Shown here: one piece after another, positions 61,065 to 64,000 of the stretch
Layout of the letters: every line of letters starts with the position of its first letter
How positions within the stretch are numbered: position 1 is the first letter of the stretch
Source of the DNA: JBCCGR01 sp039029195
Lineage (GTDB): Bacteria; Pseudomonadota; Alphaproteobacteria; Rhizobiales; Rhizobiaceae
DNA: 64,000 bases
Direction: 5' to 3'
Assembly: GCA_039029195.1 (NCBI GenBank)
Contig: JBCCGR010000001.1
Span: 219,284-283,283 of the forward strand
The notes under the pieces: model-generated
The model's input: only the letters and a program-made list of their open reading frames with translations
Told to the model about the DNA's origin: nothing
The model's database searches: none
Position numbers and translations under genes: made by a program

Positions 61065-61376
61065 GGAAGAGACCTTTGGTTTCAAATCGCGTCTCGCAGC
61101 CCCTGTCCGAACACTCGATTGCCCGGCCATGCCCGCGAAGCAGTGACGACCAGACAAATTCAATATGGCATGATTGTTACATCAACGCACTTTTGAACGT
61201 AAACAGACTTTTCCGCATCACTTTTATGCGGGAAGCGCAGCGGTATGCTTTGAAAGCTGGTCTTGCTTTTCGAGTGTTCAGACCACGCGCCAATCTTGAA
61301 AAATTGCCCGACACTGACCAAATCTCGTTTCAAGACAATTTCCTCACAATTTGCAGCGAGCGAAGGAGACGCCTGA

Positions 61377-61700
61377 ATGAGATGTCCAATTGATGGTGCG
61401 GAACTGAAGATGTCGGACCGGCAGGGAATCGAGATCGACTACTGCCCCAAGTGCCGCGGTATCTGGCTGGACCGTGGCGAGTTGGACAAGATCATCGAGC
61501 GCTCCGGTTCCGCGGGCAGCCAGCACCGGGGTGACAGAGACAGTGTCTATCGCGAACGTGAATACAAGCCGCACAAGAAATATAAGGGTGATCATCGCGG
61601 CGACTACCGACGCGACTATGATGATGATCGTCGCTACGATCGCAAGCCCTACTACAAAAAGCGGAAATCGTTCCTGAGCGAGATATTCGATCTGGACTGA
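61377..61700 (+). CDS. Small zinc-ribbon (zf-TFIIB) protein
   Basis: The 107-residue product has a TFIIB-type zinc knuckle: RCPIDGAELKMSDRQGIEID and then YCPKCRGIWLDRGELDKII, with Cys 3, 23 and 26, followed by a Arg/Asp/Tyr-rich tail. AGGAGA lies 9 bases before the ATG. The family is widespread and uncharacterised. Confidence 0.9.
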   Translation: MRCPIDGAELKMSDRQGIEIDYCPKCRGIWLDRGELDKIIERSGSAGSQHRGDRDSVYREREYKPHKKYKGDHRGDYRRDYDDDRRYDRKPYYKKRKSFLSEIFDLD

Positions 61701-61739
61701 CGCAAATCGGGCATTGGTGAACTTGGCGACGGTGTCAGG

Positions 61740-62597
61740 TCACTCGTCCCGAACGGGATTGCGCAACGTGCCGATCCCCTCGATCTCCACTTCGACAACG
61801 TCTCCGTCCTTCATCCAGAGCGGAGGCTTGCGGGCGTGGCCAACACCTGACGGTGTGCCCATGAGCACAATGTCCCCCGGTTCCAGCGTCACGCCCTCGG
61901 TGATGTAAACCAGCGTTTCAACCACCGGAAAAATCATCATCTCCGTGTTGCTCGACTGGACCGTTTCTCCGTTCAGTCGACACGAGATATCAAGCCCTTT
62001 CGCACCGGCCGGAAGTTCGTCTGGTGTCACAAATACCGGCCCCATCGGCCCGGTCTGATCAAAGTTCTTGCCCATGGTCCACTGGATCGTGTGGCGCTGA
62101 TACTCTCGCACGGAACCATCATTGCAGCAGGTGTAACCGGCGACGGCTGAAAGGGCGTTTTCCGCCGTCAGATGGCGTGACCGCTTGCCAATGACCAGCG
62201 CTAACTCTGCTTCATAATCGAGCGTAACTGATTTCTTCGGACGAATGACCGGCTGCCCATGCGCCACCATGGAAGTGGCGCTGCGCACAAAAATCGCCGG
62301 GAAGTCCTGCTTCTTGAACGGACCTTCCGACACATGATCCATATAGTTGAGGCCGAGACAAAAAATCTTAGCCGGGTCTGCCACGGGTAAGGCGAATGTC
62401 AGACTGTCATAATCCAGTCGGGCCGCATCGGGCGCGCTGTCAGCAAGAGTATCCAGATCACCCATCCGTCCTTGTCGGATCGCTTCACCGACAGACCGCG
62501 GCGCGTTCGCGTCGGCCAATGTCAGATCAATGACCTTCCCGTCCCTCTGAACGCCAAGTCGGGTGCCACCATCTCCCTCAAACGTCACCAGCCTCAT
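61740..62597 (-). CDS. Fumarylacetoacetate hydrolase-family enzyme
   Basis: The 285-residue product has the FAH C-terminal fold: IFCLGLNYMDHVSEG, TLDYEAELALVIGKRSRHLT, TCCNDGSVREYQ and TLEPGDIVLMGTPSGVGHAR. The Glu-rich metal site (the paired E in DYEAE) and the D of NDGS fit hydrolases, decarboxylases or isomerases acting on 2-oxo acids. ATG at 62597 has AGGAGAGA. It is divergent from an exported MBL-fold gene that is followed by a GntR regulator, suggesting a small catabolic group. Confidence 0.92.
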   Translation of the reverse strand: MRLVTFEGDGGTRLGVQRDGKVIDLTLADANAPRSVGEAIRQGRMGDLDTLADSAPDAARLDYDSLTFALPVADPAKIFCLGLNYMDHVSEGPFKKQDFPAIFVRSATSMVAHGQPVIRPKKSVTLDYEAELALVIGKRSRHLTAENALSAVAGYTCCNDGSVREYQRHTIQWTMGKNFDQTGPMGPVFVTPDELPAGAKGLDISCRLNGETVQSSNTEMMIFPVVETLVYITEGVTLEPGDIVLMGTPSGVGHARKPPLWMKDGDVVEVEIEGIGTLRNPVRDE

Positions 62598-62746
62598 GTC
62601 TCTCTCCTGTTCGCCCCCAAGAATTCTTGTCATTTGTAGCGACAAGCGCATCAAATAAAAACGATATATTTTGCAAATGACGAAAAATATCTATAAAATT
62701 TGCACTCGGACCCGGAAAACCGGGCACCAACAGACGGGAGGATGAG

Positions 62747-63817
62747 ATGGCGGGTTTCGTATCCAGACGAGACGCAACGGGCGCGCTCGCGATCGCAGGT
62801 TTCTTTGTAGCAACGACAACAGCAATGTCTGCCCCCTGCATGAAGGTCTCCCTCACAGGCACCCAGGGCGGACCGCCGGTCTTCATGGGCCAGGCAGGTG
62901 CTGGAACGCTGGTGCAATATGGCGATGAAACAAATGGATGCGGGGCAATCAAGCTTCAGTTCGATGCTGGGCGCGGAACCACCCAGCGCTTGTCACAGCT
63001 ACGCGTTCCGGTCGGCAAGCTCAATGCGGTCTTTCTCACTCATATGCACTCCGACCATACGGAGGGCCTGACAGACATGATGCAGTTGCGTTGGCACTTC
63101 AATTCCAAGGGACCAAAAATCGATTTTGTTGTCAGTGAGGACGCCAAGTCCCCACGAGGACATATGCTGAGCGGGCGCAACTTCGCCATGCACATTGGCG
63201 ATGCCATGATTAACTCCGGTGAAATGGCGCAACGTCTGGCTGAAAATCCGAAGCGTCTGCCCGGCGGCCCAAAGGACCTGATCAACGTCATCACCTTCCC
63301 GCCGACGAAAGCACCTGTGAAGGTCTGGTCCTCCGGCGATGTCAGCGTCAGCGCGGTCACGTCCCGGCACATTCCTGGCCATGCCTCTTATCGGGTCGAC
63401 ACACCAGCGGGGAGCGTGGTGATTGGAGGTGACGCAGGAAACGACAAACCAAAGCCGCCGCGAAATGCCTCCACGTCCGCACAGGTCGAAACTTTGGCAC
63501 TGGGCGTTGATGTGATCGTCCACTCGACGATCCATCCGGTCATGGGTCCGGACAAGGATAGCGGCTTCCCACCACCGATTTACTTCCGTCAGTCAACCGC
63601 AACGGATCTGGGCTCAATGGCCAAACGGGCGGGTGCAAAACACCTCATGCTCACCCACCTCATTCCGCCAATGGGCGCAAAGAAACAGGGTCCCTACCCC
63701 ATTCCCGGTGGCCCGCTCGATGAGGCCGCCTACAAGGCGGCTGTTGAAAAGGGCGGTTTCACCGGGAATACAATTGTCGGCACCGATCTTGCCACGCTAC
63801 AACTTCCCATGAAGTAA
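62747..63817 (+). CDS. Exported MBL-fold metallo-hydrolase
   Basis: The 356-residue product starts with a twin-arginine-like signal (SRRDATGALAIAGFFVATTT), followed by a metallo-beta-lactamase domain with THMHSDHTEG, an internal His at VTSRHIPGHASYRVD, and a final LMLTHLIPP. It resembles tRNase-Z-like MBL proteins but is exported, so it is unlikely to act on tRNA. GGGAGG precedes the ATG. Confidence 0.9.
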   Translation: MAGFVSRRDATGALAIAGFFVATTTAMSAPCMKVSLTGTQGGPPVFMGQAGAGTLVQYGDETNGCGAIKLQFDAGRGTTQRLSQLRVPVGKLNAVFLTHMHSDHTEGLTDMMQLRWHFNSKGPKIDFVVSEDAKSPRGHMLSGRNFAMHIGDAMINSGEMAQRLAENPKRLPGGPKDLINVITFPPTKAPVKVWSSGDVSVSAVTSRHIPGHASYRVDTPAGSVVIGGDAGNDKPKPPRNASTSAQVETLALGVDVIVHSTIHPVMGPDKDSGFPPPIYFRQSTATDLGSMAKRAGAKHLMLTHLIPPMGAKKQGPYPIPGGPLDEAAYKAAVEKGGFTGNTIVGTDLATLQLPMK

Positions 63818-63829
63818 ACGCTGAAACCT

Positions 63830-64000
63830 GTGCCAGTCGTGTCAACGGAAGAGATCGAAACTGCCCAGTCCATGACCAGCCGCGCCTATGCGAAGCTGCG
63901 CAAGGACATCATTTCCGGCACGCTGGCACCAGGCCGCAAGTTGAAGATCGAGGAACTCCGCAAGAGTTATGACGTTGGTTCCAGCCCGATCCGGGAGGCA
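63830..64000 (+). CDS. GntR-family regulator, N-terminal fragment
   Basis: A frame open from GTG at 63830 runs to the right edge (57 codons). The start is uncertain: GTG 63839 or ATG 63872 are also possible and none has a strong ribosome site. The product contains SRAYAKLRKDIISGTLAPGR followed by KLKIEELRKSYDVGSSPIRE, a clear GntR winged helix with its recognition helix SSPIRE. It lies 13 bases after the MBL-fold gene and probably regulates it or the FAH gene. Confidence 0.85.
   Translation, partial: MPVVSTEEIETAQSMTSRAYAKLRKDIISGTLAPGRKLKIEELRKSYDVGSSPIREA

Overview
The window reads as a chromosomal segment of an alphaproteobacterium, most likely order Hyphomicrobiales (Rhizobiales). This is inferred from gene content and order: rimP-nusA-ylxR-infB-rbfA-truB and lnt-xre-metK-trmB clusters, a short alphaproteobacterial HPr kinase next to a ChvG-type kinase, a Zur-like box at a COG0523 gene, and several families of short intergenic palindromes. 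The genus cannot be named from the sequence alone. No rRNA, tRNA, CRISPR array, prophage or insertion sequence was recognised.

Layout. 1-7.4 kb: a truncated plus-strand gene, then the minus-strand translation/transcription operon rimP to truB with a hairpin-plus-U-run leader upstream of rimP. 7.5-9.7 kb: a large uncharacterised membrane protein. 9.8-16.6 kb: trmB, metK, an XRE regulator, lnt, hprK and chvG, all minus strand; chvI is not present beside chvG. 16.8-25.2 kb: mixed functions, namely ArfB ribosome rescue, a zinc-responsive COG0523 GTPase, a VOC protein, a Cys-type sulfatase, a TPP enzyme paired with a CaiB/BaiF CoA-transferase, and a polyprenyl-phosphate sugar transferase.

25.4-38.3 kb is the most coherent accessory block: a PHP-type tyrosine phosphatase (polysaccharide control), a small secreted FecR-like protein, a complete type I secretion system (TolC-like outer membrane protein, LapB-like ABC exporter, HlyD/LapC-like adaptor), a CHASE2 adenylate/guanylate cyclase, and a 1224-residue FecR/VCBS-repeat surface protein that is the obvious candidate cargo. 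I read it as a surface-adhesion/exopolysaccharide module with a built-in cyclic-nucleotide sensor.

38.5-45 kb: an M48 lipoprotein protease, an SNase-like secreted protein and a DUF924 protein; then a TetR regulator divergent from a two-subunit molybdenum hydroxylase (IorAB type), with a palindrome overlapping the promoter between them. 45-50 kb: a repeat-rich intergenic stretch, a Blh-type metallo-beta-lactamase-fold hydrolase, YciB, and a lemA-DUF2207 pair preceded by three consecutive hairpins. 50-53 kb: cytochrome c maturation genes ccmA, B, C, D, G. 53-64 kb: an acyl-CoA synthetase with a 3-hydroxybutyrate dehydrogenase, an ATP-grasp protein, a hemerythrin, an HCCA isomerase-like protein, two uncharacterised exported/membrane proteins in tandem, an HD hydrolase, a small zinc-ribbon protein, an FAH-family enzyme and an exported MBL-fold hydrolase followed by the start of a GntR regulator.

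All functional statements rest on motif reading and family knowledge; no database search was run.
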